A stretch of DNA of 64,000 nt from Flavobacterium sp. ov086 (GTDB lineage: Bacteria > Bacteroidota > Bacteroidia > Flavobacteriales > Flavobacteriaceae). Location: contig NZ_FZNL01000015.1 in NCBI RefSeq assembly GCF_900187965.1, positions 62,001 to 126,000 on the forward strand, in the 5' to 3' direction. Every line of letters begins with the position of its first letter. Within the stretch, counting starts at the first letter, position 1. Both the position numbers and the translations under genes were made by a program. Below, piece by piece: positions 33,325 to 41,333 of this stretch. The notes under the pieces were generated by a model, which worked only from the letters and a program-made list of their open reading frames with translations, did not search any database and was not told the origin of the DNA.

Positions 33325-35178
33325 TTAAAATTTTAGGGTTAAATACAAATTAAAATTGCGACCTGGCATAGGTCTGTATTCCAAACTTTCATATTCTTTA
33401 TTAAAAAGATTTAATACTTGAAAACCAAGTTTGAAAGTGTCGAGAAATTTAAAATCATAGTCAATTCCGATATTCGAAACATTATAATCATTTATTATAT
33501 CCTTAGGGTTATTGTTTTCTGTTGTATAAACAAAATCATTAAACATAAATTGATAATAAGCTGAAATTCTATTTCTGGAATAAGAAACAGATGCTGTAGC
33601 TTTATTTAACGGAACATAGAAAAGTTGCTTTTTAGTATCTTCATTTTTTGAAGCCGTGTAAGCATAAGTAGCATTTGCTGCAAAGTTGTTTTTGCCAAAC
33701 TGTTTTTTCCAGCTTAACAATGTTTCTGCACCATAGCTATTTACTTTATCGGTATTTTGTGGAGACCAAATGCCGTTGCTTCCCGGAATCCATTGCAATA
33801 AATCTTTTATTTTCATGTAATAAAAGGTTTGGGTAAGCGAAATGTTTTTGAAAGTGAAAACATTACCAATTTCTGCCTGATAAGAGCTTTCCGGTTTTAA
33901 ATCCGGATTTCCTCCCGTTTCCCAATACAAATCATTAAAAGTTGGAATTCTGAAATTTCGGGATAAATTCAATTTTAGATTATACAATTTGCCAAATTGA
34001 TAAGAAGATCCCAACGAAAATAAAAGAGGTGATTCGTAATTGTCTGTAAATTCTTTTCGAATCCCAAATTCATTTTTCCATTCAACCGAAAGGTCTTGTT
34101 TTACTAATAAAGCAGCCGAACTAATTTCTCTGACATGATCTCCAAAACCACTTCCGTAACCTTTTGTTCTGTTGTAGTCAATAATGGCTTCTATTTGCGT
34201 TGATTTAGAAATTTGATAGCCTAAATCTGCTTTCGTGATAAGGCTTTCAGTCTTTCCGTAGGTGAAAAAGTTGAGTGAATTATCAGGATAATATTGATAG
34301 TTTTCGAATATATATGCCGCTTTCAGATTGGTGGTAAATTTGCCAAAATCGCCGTCATATTCTAATAAGTTTCGGCTAAAACCATTTATATACCTGGTTT
34401 TAGTTTCTGATTCTGAGACTAATGAAGTGTTTCGGTCCGTATTAGAAGTTTGGCTGTACAATTTTAAACTGTTTTTAGCATCGAATTTGTAGCCAACATT
34501 CGCGCTCATTGTAATAATATCGTATTGACCGTTTTGGTTCCAGCGTTGCTCACCTTTCCAATTGTACAGGTTTAGATATTTATAATCATTTGTCGAACTG
34601 TTTTTAGAAAAACCAATTTGCGCACTCCATTTTTTGTTCGAAATATTAGTTTTATAATTGATTCCGATAGTATTGAAACTTCCGTAATCAAGTTTTAAAT
34701 TAGTCTCAAATCGATTATAAAATGCCAAATCGTTGTTTAAGTGTACGGTTCCTCCAATGGCACCACTTCCATAAATAACACTTCCTCCTCCGGCTTTTAC
34801 ACTTACAGAATTATAATCAGAACCTGAAATAGTATTAAAATCAGTGCTTCCGTTCATTTGAGAATTAATATTTATTCCGTTCCAGATTACCGCCGTTTGA
34901 GATGCGGTAGTTCCTCTAAAAGCTACGGTTGAGACCATTCCACGTCCGTATTCTTTAAAATAAATAGTAGAATTGAAGTTCAAAAGATCCGTTAATAAAG
35001 CTTCATTTTTATTAATAACCGAATCATTGAGTTTTAAAACCGATTGTGAATTGGAGTATTTTTTAAGATTCGCGTCAGAAACGACAACTTCTTTAAGTTT
35101 GTTAATAGAGTCATTCTGTGCCCAAATAACCTGGCACAACAACAGTAAACAAAAGGCAAAACGTTTTTTTAAAGTCAT
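33325..35178 (-). CDS. btuB: TonB-dependent cobalamin receptor, BtuB-like
   Basis: About 617 aa from the ATG at 35178, which gives the signal peptide MTLKKRFAFCLLLLCQVIWAQ. The frame is open to 35343, but that extension lies inside the riboswitch. The plug domain begins KLKEVVVSDANLKKYSNSQSV and contains AFRGTTASQTAVIWNGI and GSGAIGGTVHLNN. A 22-strand-type barrel follows, ending with GRNFNLYLTLKF and a terminal Phe. Cobalamin as ligand is supported by the riboswitch upstream and by the cobalamin genes that follow. Confidence 0.9.
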   Translation of the reverse strand: MTLKKRFAFCLLLLCQVIWAQNDSINKLKEVVVSDANLKKYSNSQSVLKLNDSVINKNEALLTDLLNFNSTIYFKEYGRGMVSTVAFRGTTASQTAVIWNGININSQMNGSTDFNTISGSDYNSVSVKAGGGSVIYGSGAIGGTVHLNNDLAFYNRFETNLKLDYGSFNTIGINYKTNISNKKWSAQIGFSKNSSTNDYKYLNLYNWKGEQRWNQNGQYDIITMSANVGYKFDAKNSLKLYSQTSNTDRNTSLVSESETKTRYINGFSRNLLEYDGDFGKFTTNLKAAYIFENYQYYPDNSLNFFTYGKTESLITKADLGYQISKSTQIEAIIDYNRTKGYGSGFGDHVREISSAALLVKQDLSVEWKNEFGIRKEFTDNYESPLLFSLGSSYQFGKLYNLKLNLSRNFRIPTFNDLYWETGGNPDLKPESSYQAEIGNVFTFKNISLTQTFYYMKIKDLLQWIPGSNGIWSPQNTDKVNSYGAETLLSWKKQFGKNNFAANATYAYTASKNEDTKKQLFYVPLNKATASVSYSRNRISAYYQFMFNDFVYTTENNNPKDIINDYNVSNIGIDYDFKFLDTFKLGFQVLNLFNKEYESLEYRPMPGRNFNLYLTLKF

Positions 35179-35220
35179 AATTTCTACACTCTTTTTCCCG
35201 AGAGCTCGATATTCGTTACA

Positions 35221-35392
35221 AAGGCAGGTCTCCTGGCTTGCGTCTTGTTGTTTACCTTCCCAATCGCCGGGGCGAGCAGTGGTTTGTAGTTTACAACAAG
35301 CATTCTTTTCAGAACTAAGCTTACAGTTGCGGGTACAGCTCAAGATTTATTACTTGATTCCCTTTTAATGTGTTAATGAACACAACCTTAAT
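35221..35392 (-). ncRNA. Cobalamin (B12) riboswitch
   Basis: Read on the minus strand, the RNA contains the conserved core in order: an AAGGTTGTGTTC start (35389 downward), AAAAGGGAATCAAGT, GAGCTGTACCCGCAACTGTAAG, CCACTG, GGGAAGG and the B12 box GCCAGGAGACCTGCC (ending near 35223). All are in the arrangement typical of the AdoCbl-class riboswitch. It lies 40 bases before the btuB start, where it can control translation or termination. High B12 would shut off uptake. Confidence 0.95.
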
Positions 35393-35398
35393 TTCGTG

Positions 35399-35430
35399 CA
35401 AAGATAAAGTTAAAATTATTGAATTTTCAA
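35399..35430 (-). promoter_or_regulatory. Promoter of the riboswitch-btuB transcript
   Basis: On the minus strand, TTG (35430-35428), 21 bases, TATCTTTG (35406-35399). The -7 box matches consensus and lies a few bases before the riboswitch core. Confidence 0.75.
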
Positions 35431-35472
35431 ATTTGTTTTAGGTTTTCGACGAAATTATAAACAAAATACAAT

Positions 35473-36009
35473 TTAGAATTCTATTTTGATAACCTGACCA
35501 AAGTCTACTTTGTTGTTAAAAGCATCCTTGAGAAGCAATGAAGTATGATGACATAAGATGCTTCTTATGACACCGGCATGTGCTATGATAATAATAGGAT
35601 CTGCTATTTTTTTTGAAGTTAGATTGGATAAAAAGTCGGCAACTCTTTGGTGTAATTCAACAAAAGACTCTCCGTTTGAAGCTTTGATATTAACAAAATC
35701 TTCCATCCACGGATTGAGTTCTTCCGGTGAGATATCATTCCAGTTTTTCATTTCCCAATCACCAAAATTCATTTCCATTAATCGTTCTTCTTTTTCAAAC
35801 GAAATGGTTTTGATCTTCTTTTGGATGTGTTCTGCTAAAATTACACAGCGCTTTAAAGGACTTGAAAAAACAATAGCTTCTGCGGGCAATTGCGAAATAA
35901 TATTTTCAAAAATTAAATCAAAAGGTTCAGCCAGATTTACATCAGATTGTCCGTAACAGATACCTTTTTCGCAAACTGTTTCTGTATGGCGAACTAGATA
36001 AATTTCCAT
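35473..36009 (-). CDS. cobC: Alpha-ribazole phosphatase, histidine phosphatase family
   Basis: About 178 aa from the ATG at 36009 (MEIYLVRHTETVCEKGICYG); the open frame runs back to 36069 but that part lies in cobS. The RHTE motif holds the phospho-His, SSPLKRC the second conserved Arg, and AHAGVIRS the second His. It would remove phosphate from alpha-ribazole phosphate or adenosylcobalamin phosphate. It overlaps cobS by 16 bases, so both are read together. Confidence 0.85.
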   Translation of the reverse strand: MEIYLVRHTETVCEKGICYGQSDVNLAEPFDLIFENIISQLPAEAIVFSSPLKRCVILAEHIQKKIKTISFEKEERLMEMNFGDWEMKNWNDISPEELNPWMEDFVNIKASNGESFVELHQRVADFLSNLTSKKIADPIIIIAHAGVIRSILCHHTSLLLKDAFNNKVDFGQVIKIEF

Positions 36010-36785
36010 ATCAAAAGAATGCTTAAATAATAAACTACTTCGCAAACTTGTTGCGTTGCGCCAAGGCAATCTCCAGTATAACCATCAATCCATTTTTGGA
36101 AATAGCGAGCTAAAAAATAACGCATTACAAAAACAGGAATCAGCGCCAAAAGAAATTTATATTGAAAATAAGAGAAAATGAACAACGGAATTAATCCGAA
36201 GAAAAACGATCCTAAAATTTCTTTCCAGGTATGTTTTTTGGCAATAGGTTTACTTTTACTCGAAGCATCATCACGAGAATATTCATGTGTGAAAATGATT
36301 GAAATTGCTGCTAAACGACTTAAAGCGTGAACAGAAACAAATAAAAGAAAAATAAGAAGATAAGAGTTTTCATTTGCGAAAAGCGAAATAGATTCTGAAA
36401 GCAATTTGAATTTCAGTAAAAAAAGTAAAACCAAACCAATTGCTCCATATGCACCAATGGCGCTGTCTTTCATAATCATCAGGATTTTTTCTTTGGTCCA
36501 GCCTCCGCCAAAACCATCACAAACATCAGCGAATCCATCTTCGTGAAAAGCTCCGGTTGTCAATATAGAAGCGATAATAGCTAAGATTACAGCTGTTTCT
36601 GTTGAAAGAAAAAGTGAAAAAAGATAAAATGCTAAAAAAGAAATGCTGCCAACAATCCAACCAATGAAAGGGAAATATCGCGTTGCTTTATTCAAATAAT
36701 CAGGATCGTGTTTAATGTTTTTCGGACATGGAATTCTGGTGTAAAACATTAAACAGGTAAAGAAAATATGTAGTTCTTTTTTCAT
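35994..36785 (-). CDS. cobS: Adenosylcobinamide-GDP ribazoletransferase
   Basis: 263 aa, membrane-embedded with about six TM helices. The active-site motif TGAFHEDGFADVCDGFGGGW (near 77-96) is the hallmark of CobS. It joins alpha-ribazole to AdoCbi-GDP, the last step of lower-ligand assembly, in the inner membrane. Also seen: TRIPCPKNIKHD at the start and GYTGDCLGATQQ near the end. Confidence 0.93.
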   Translation of the reverse strand: MKKELHIFFTCLMFYTRIPCPKNIKHDPDYLNKATRYFPFIGWIVGSISFLAFYLFSLFLSTETAVILAIIASILTTGAFHEDGFADVCDGFGGGWTKEKILMIMKDSAIGAYGAIGLVLLFLLKFKLLSESISLFANENSYLLIFLLFVSVHALSRLAAISIIFTHEYSRDDASSKSKPIAKKHTWKEILGSFFFGLIPLFIFSYFQYKFLLALIPVFVMRYFLARYFQKWIDGYTGDCLGATQQVCEVVYYLSILLIWKFI

Positions 36786-36851
36786 TTATGAAAATAGGGT
36801 TTATAAAATTAAGATTACGACTGAAAACTGAAACTGAAAACTGTGACTTCG

Positions 36852-38531
36852 CTACTTTCTACTAACCCCCGCACTTTCAAAACTAGCCATTTCATTTAAA
36901 AAAGCCTCGGCAGATTTTAAAATCGGGAAAGCAACGGCACAGCCAGTTCCTTCACCCAAACGCAAATCTAGGTTTAAAATTGGTTTTGCATTTAAATAAT
37001 TTAATAATTTCTGATGCGCTTTTTCGGCAGAGCAATGGCAGAAAATAGCATTTTTATGGATATCAGGATTTATTTTTGAAGCGATTAAAAATGCAACGCT
37101 GCAAATAAAACCGTCTACCAAAATGAGCATTTTGTTCTCAAATGCTGTTAACATTCCGCTTGCCATCTGAATAATTTCAAAACCTCCAAAATAAGCTAAT
37201 TGCTGTTTTAATTCGGCTTGACCGGAATAATTTTCAATTGCTTTTTTAAGTAAATCATGTTTCTGACGAAGTTTCTCGTCTTCAACACCGGTTCCTTTTC
37301 CGACACATTCTTCAATAGAAAAACCAGTTAATAGGCTCATTAAAACAGCTGCTGTCGATGTATTTCCAATTCCCATTTCGCCAAAACCAATGCAGTTCGA
37401 ACCTGTTTTGGCAATAGTTGTAACAATAGATTTTCCTTTTTCGAAGCACAATTCCAATTCCGTTTCGCTCATTGCCGGAATGTGTAAAAAAGACTGAGTT
37501 CCTTTTGCTATTTTGGCATGAATCAAATTTGCATTCGTCGGAAAATCATAATTTACTCCGGCATCAACTATCGATAATTGGATATTATTTTGATTACAAA
37601 AAACATTTATTGCTGCACCGCCTTCCAGAAAATTACCAACCATTTGTCGGGTCACATCTTGCGGATAAGCGCTTACGCCATGATTTGCAATACCATGATC
37701 AGCTGCAAAGACAACAATGTTTGGGTTTGTTATTTTTGGGTTTAAAGTTTCAAAAACTGTCGCCATCTGAAAAGCTAAAGTTTCCAGAGTTCCCAAAGCG
37801 CCAATTGGTTTGGTTTTAGAATCTATTTTGTCTTGTAAAAGTGTACTGAAATCATTTTTGCTTTCAGCTTTAGTTTCAGCTCTTATTTCAAAATCTAAAA
37901 TATGATTCACACTAATATTTTTAATCTCTTTACAATCCGGAGCTTCTGATTTTTGTTTCCAGTGCAACTGCTGCAACATAGGTTGATTGTCGTAGTTTGT
38001 CGCAGGTTTTCCGATACAGAAATAACCCAAAGGCTCAATGTTTTCCGGTAAATCAAGAATCTTTTTAAACTGATAATAATTCAAAATCGAAACCCAACCC
38101 ATTCCGTAACCTTGTTCTGTAAGGGATAGCCAAATGTTTTGTGCCGCACAAACCGAACTAAATTTTACTGCCTCATTACTTCCTACAGTTCCAATCGTAA
38201 ACTGATTTAAAACAGCACGATCGTAAGCAATAATAAGGCCAATTGGAGCTTCTTCTATTGCTTCTAATTTTAATGATTTATAATGTTCCTTTTGTTCCGC
38301 ATTATCAGTAAGTTCTTCGGCCTTTTTATTATAATCTAAAAATAGATTCTTTACAGCACTTTTAACCTCAGTAGATTTTATGATATAATATCTTGTAGCG
38401 TCCGTTAGTCCAACTGATGGAGCCCAATGTCCCGCCTGCAAAGCCTTCTCTATTACTTCATCAGGAACCTGGTCAGTTGTAAAATGTCGGGTATCACGGC
38501 GTGATTTTAATATATCATCTAAGTAACTCAT
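36852..38531 (-). CDS. BluB-CobT fusion: DMB synthase plus DMB phosphoribosyltransferase
   Basis: 559 aa, two enzymes in one chain. Residues 1-205 form a BluB-type flavin fold (SRRDTRHFTTDQVPDEVIE, HWAPSVGLTDATRYY, GYGMGWVSI) that makes 5,6-dimethylbenzimidazole from FMNH2 and oxygen. After a short linker with Lys/Glu repeats, residues 225-555 form CobT: SKTKPIGALGTLE, VFAADHGIANHGVSAYP and GFGEMGIGNTSTA, in which Glu is the catalytic base. CobT then makes alpha-ribazole phosphate. The fusion joins synthesis of the base to its activation. The link is in-frame with no stop. Confidence 0.93.
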   Translation of the reverse strand: MSYLDDILKSRRDTRHFTTDQVPDEVIEKALQAGHWAPSVGLTDATRYYIIKSTEVKSAVKNLFLDYNKKAEELTDNAEQKEHYKSLKLEAIEEAPIGLIIAYDRAVLNQFTIGTVGSNEAVKFSSVCAAQNIWLSLTEQGYGMGWVSILNYYQFKKILDLPENIEPLGYFCIGKPATNYDNQPMLQQLHWKQKSEAPDCKEIKNISVNHILDFEIRAETKAESKNDFSTLLQDKIDSKTKPIGALGTLETLAFQMATVFETLNPKITNPNIVVFAADHGIANHGVSAYPQDVTRQMVGNFLEGGAAINVFCNQNNIQLSIVDAGVNYDFPTNANLIHAKIAKGTQSFLHIPAMSETELELCFEKGKSIVTTIAKTGSNCIGFGEMGIGNTSTAAVLMSLLTGFSIEECVGKGTGVEDEKLRQKHDLLKKAIENYSGQAELKQQLAYFGGFEIIQMASGMLTAFENKMLILVDGFICSVAFLIASKINPDIHKNAIFCHCSAEKAHQKLLNYLNAKPILNLDLRLGEGTGCAVAFPILKSAEAFLNEMASFESAGVSRK

Positions 38532-38540
38532 AATGTAAAT

Positions 38541-38688
38541 TTAAATTCCAAATTCCAAATTCCAAAACTCAAATTTCAATTTAATATCAATTGCAAAAAT
38601 CAATGTCAATAAAGAATTTGAAGATTAAAAAATTAAGTAAAGGTAAAGTATAGCGTTGGAATTTGGAATTTAAAAATTTGGAATTTCC
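38541..38688. repeat. AATTCCAAATTCCAA dispersed element, copy 2
   Basis: AAATTCCAAATTCCAA near 38544-38566 faces TTGGAATTTGGAATTT near 38657-38672, an exact 16-bp inverted repeat. The middle part differs from copies 1 and 3. It separates the bluB-cobT fusion from cobU. Confidence 0.7.
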
Positions 38689-38696
38689 GTTTAAGG

Positions 38697-39206
38697 TTAA
38701 CCCTTGATCTTAACTGGAATTCCGGAAACCATCAATACAACTTCATCAGCATTTGAGGCAAGAAACTGATTCATCCAACCTTGCAATTCAGTAAATTTTC
38801 TACCAATATGAGTTTCGGCATGAACGCCCATTCCAATTTCGTTTGTCACGATAATTAAAGTTGCATTTTCCTGACTGGCGATCGAAAGAAATTCTTTTTT
38901 TGCCTCTTCTAAACTTAGAGCAACGTCATTTTTATGATCTATAAAAAAGTTCGTTAACCATAGTGTTACGCAATCAATCAAAGCAATTTTTCCGTTAAAA
39001 TCAATTTCGCTTAAATGTTTTTCTTTCTCAATATTGGTCCAGCGTTCATCACGTTCCTGCTGATGTCTGTCTATTCTGTTTTGAAAATCGGCATCCCATT
39101 TTCTGGCGGTCGCCACATATATTGGAGAATCTGAAAGTTGTAAAGCTAAATTTTGAGCATAACTGCTTTTTCCTGATCGTTCGCCTCCGGTAATTAAGTA
39201 AATCAT
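38697..39206 (-). CDS. cobU: Adenosylcobinamide kinase / guanylyltransferase
   Basis: 169 aa. The P-loop GGERSGKSSYAQ (7-18), the guanylylated-His region DRHQQERDERW (near 47-57) and VTNEIGMGVHAET are typical of CobU. It phosphorylates cobinamide and attaches GMP, making AdoCbi-GDP for CobS. Its start overlaps by four bases the stop of the broken four-helix-bundle gene upstream. Confidence 0.94.
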   Translation of the reverse strand: MIYLITGGERSGKSSYAQNLALQLSDSPIYVATARKWDADFQNRIDRHQQERDERWTNIEKEKHLSEIDFNGKIALIDCVTLWLTNFFIDHKNDVALSLEEAKKEFLSIASQENATLIIVTNEIGMGVHAETHIGRKFTELQGWMNQFLASNADEVVLMVSGIPVKIKG

Positions 39207-39614
39207 CTTCTATTAATTATGAATTGTAAATTGTTAGTTTTAAGTATAGGCTGTTTAGAAATGATTTGACTTTTGGTAGTTTTGATGATACTGGTTATTA
39301 ATTTTAATATTGAAATTGCATCATTATTAATGTTTTCAAACTCATTTTTGTTTAAATAATCAGTTGCTTTTAATAATTCTAACCAATAAACTGATTCATT
39401 GGCTTCCTTATTGAGCAATTGCAAATTTATGAATAAAATCATTTTTACTTTCGGCATGTTCTGCTTCTCGCACCATTGCACCAATGCTTGTTCCAGATCG
39501 TAAGAGTTGTTTTGAAAGTACAAATTCTTTTTTCTCAATAGAAAGATATTGATATAGTTTAACTATTCGAATAGCAAAATCAAAACTTTTATCTTTAACA
39601 ATGTTGTTTTTCAT
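39203..39614 (-). pseudogene. Four-helix-bundle (S23/IVP-like) protein gene with frameshift
   Basis: From ATG 39614 the frame reads MKNNIVKDKSFDFAIRIVKL and reaches HKFAIAQ, then stops at 39408. A different frame continues KEANESVYWLELLKATDYLN to the stop at 39203. Removing one T in the TCAATAAGG stretch (near 39411-39418) joins AIAQ to KEANES, the known continuation of the 23S-rRNA intervening-sequence protein family. Total would be about 137 aa. The family has no firm function; it is found in mobile settings such as IVS and as accessory proteins of diversity-generating retroelements. Inverted repeats lie at both ends. Confidence 0.8.
39213..39237 (+). repeat. Left terminal inverted repeat of the four-helix-bundle unit
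   Basis: The 25 bases here match the inverted copy at 39617-39641 at 21 positions. They lie inside the last codons of the four-helix-bundle gene. Confidence 0.65.
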
Positions 39615-39616
39615 AA

Positions 39617-39641
39617 TTAACAATCAACAATTTATAATTAA
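39617..39641 (-). repeat. Right terminal inverted repeat of the four-helix-bundle unit
   Basis: Inverted partner of 39213-39237 (21 of 25 positions). It lies just upstream of the ATG at 39614. Unit length is about 429 bases including the gene. Confidence 0.65.
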
Positions 39642-39645
39642 CAAT

Positions 39646-40008
39646 TTAATAAGGGCAATGACGACAATCGTTTCCGCAGCAGGTTCCTCTTTTTAAGTGA
39701 AACCAGGCTTTAAAAACGTAATTTCCGTTTTCAATATAATAGTCAATTCCTTCGATTAGTTTTTCTTGTTTTGGTAAAGATATTGCTTTATTTTTAAGTG
39801 CTTTTTGCGGAGTCATTGTTTCTATATATGCATCAATTTTATCCTCGCAAGCTTCTTTAAAGCATCTCGGACAAAGGCAATCTTCTCCTTCTGCGAGATT
39901 GAAAATGGGAGGAAAGTCATTACACCAACACTTGTTTTCGGTTGATGTATCTCCACAACTAAAAGAAGTGTCACAACTCGAGCAAACTTTTGTTTTTGTG
40001 GTATTCAT
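39646..40008 (-). CDS. Cys-rich CWC plus DUF5522-like protein
   Basis: 120 aa, soluble. The N-terminal half has KVCSSCDTSFSCG and NKCWCNDFPP, fitting the Cysteine-rich CWC family; CLCPRCF follows. The C-terminal half, LIEGIDYYIENGNYVFKAWF, ends HLKRGTCCGNDCRHCPY, fitting DUF5522. The many Cys pairs suggest binding of zinc or an iron-sulfur cluster. The two families are joined here in one chain. Function unknown. Confidence 0.8.
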   Translation of the reverse strand: MNTTKTKVCSSCDTSFSCGDTSTENKCWCNDFPPIFNLAEGEDCLCPRCFKEACEDKIDAYIETMTPQKALKNKAISLPKQEKLIEGIDYYIENGNYVFKAWFHLKRGTCCGNDCRHCPY

Positions 40009-40074
40009 ACGGGTAAGATGGTGTTATTTGGGTTTTGTAAGAATAAAGGTAAACAAAAAAAATAGAAATTAACT

Positions 40075-40082
40075 TACCTTTG
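40075..40082 (+). promoter_or_regulatory. Possible -7 box of the btuFCD-like genes
   Basis: TACCTTTG matches TAnnTTTG, about 104 bases before the btuF ATG. No clear TTG at the -33 position. I see no second B12 riboswitch in this leader. Confidence 0.45.
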
Positions 40083-40185
40083 TCACTATTGAAAACTTAA
40101 ATTATGAAATTGTAAAGATTCAAATTATATGCCATAATGAAGAGAAACAAGACCAAATTCCATTAAAAAATAATAGAACCTATAT

Positions 40186-41328
40186 ATGAGACATTTACTA
40201 CCTAAATTTATTTTCATTCTATCTTTTTTTCTCCTCGTTGGATGTAAAAAAAATGAAACAACAGAGATTGTAAAAACCGAAATCGCAAAAAACAGTATTG
40301 AATATGCTTCCGGACTTTCTATCGTAAAGCACGAAGGTTACTCGGTTGTAACAGTTTTAGAACCCTGGCCAAATGCGAATGCAAAGTTTACTTATGTCTT
40401 AAAAGAGAAAGATGCAAAAGTTCCTGATAGTTTGCAAAAATATAATACAATAAAAGTTCCTTTGGAGTCCATTGTGGTGACTTCGACTACGAATATTCCA
40501 TTTCTCGAAATGTTAGAAGTTGAGAACAAATTGGTTGGTTTTCCCCATACCGATTATATTTCTTCAGAAAAAACCAGAGCATTAATTGATAAAGGTTCTG
40601 TTAAGAATATTGGGCAAAACGAAAAATTAAACATCGAACAGTTAATAGCGTTATCGCCGGATTTGATAGTAACTTTTGGAGTTGATAACAACAATCCAAT
40701 GTTGGAAAATTTGAAAAAAAGCGGATTAAATGTTTTTATTCAAGCCGATTGGATGGAACAATCTCCACTAGGAAAAGCAGAATGGATTAAACTTTACGGT
40801 GCTTTGTTTGGAAAGGAAGATAAAGCGAAAGAGTTGTTTGATAAGATCGTTTTGAGTTATGATCAGGCTAAGAAATTAGTAGTTGATAAACCTGCAACAT
40901 CAACTGTTTTGTATGGTTCTATGTATGAAGATATTTGGTACGTTGCCAAAGGAAATAGTTGGGTAGCTCAATTTATGAAAGATGCTCAGGCAAATTATTT
41001 ATGGGCTGATTTGAAAGGATCAGGAAGCGAAGGTCTGTCTTTCGAAAAAGTACTTGTTAAGGCAAAATCGGCTAATTTCTGGATCGCCTCAGGTTCTTTT
41101 AAAACTTTAGATGAATTTGGGAAAAGTAATCCGCATTATACTGAATTTGATGCTTACAAATCTAAAAACGTATATACTTTTGAAGGGAAATTTGGAGCAA
41201 CCAGAGGAACCATTTATTATGAATTAGCACCAAGTCGTCCAGATTTAGTGCTGAAAGATTATATCAAGATTTTTCATCCGGATGTATTACCAAGTTATGA
41301 GTTTACTTTTGCATCTAAATTAAATTAA
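40186..41328 (+). CDS. btuF: Corrinoid ABC transporter substrate-binding lipoprotein, BtuF-like
   Basis: 380 aa. Signal peptide with lipobox FLLVGCKK (Cys20). The class III binding-protein fold follows: VVTSTTNIPFLEMLEVENKLVGFP, the loop IAEQLIALSPDLIVTFG-like region LNIEQLIALSPDLIVTFG, and a C-terminal lobe with LDEFGKSNPHYTEFD. It precedes a FecCD permease and an ATPase and follows the cobalamin genes, so corrinoid is the most likely ligand. Iron-siderophore cannot be excluded from the family alone. Confidence 0.82.
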   Translation: MRHLLPKFIFILSFFLLVGCKKNETTEIVKTEIAKNSIEYASGLSIVKHEGYSVVTVLEPWPNANAKFTYVLKEKDAKVPDSLQKYNTIKVPLESIVVTSTTNIPFLEMLEVENKLVGFPHTDYISSEKTRALIDKGSVKNIGQNEKLNIEQLIALSPDLIVTFGVDNNNPMLENLKKSGLNVFIQADWMEQSPLGKAEWIKLYGALFGKEDKAKELFDKIVLSYDQAKKLVVDKPATSTVLYGSMYEDIWYVAKGNSWVAQFMKDAQANYLWADLKGSGSEGLSFEKVLVKAKSANFWIASGSFKTLDEFGKSNPHYTEFDAYKSKNVYTFEGKFGATRGTIYYELAPSRPDLVLKDYIKIFHPDVLPSYEFTFASKLN

Positions 41329-41333
41329 GAGCA

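Noticed and set aside
35179..35343. A 55-residue N-terminal extension of BtuB
   Set aside because: It lies in the riboswitch RNA and would put a Cys-rich, non-hydrophobic stretch before a clear signal peptide.
39203..39538. A separate 111-aa gene starting MRKKNLYF
   Set aside because: Only its C-terminal two thirds resemble a protein family, and it continues the frame of the four-helix-bundle protein; the N-terminal part is the shadow of that gene in another frame.
40009..40185. A second cobalamin riboswitch before btuF
   Set aside because: The B12 box and the GGGAA/CCACTG blocks are absent in the leader.
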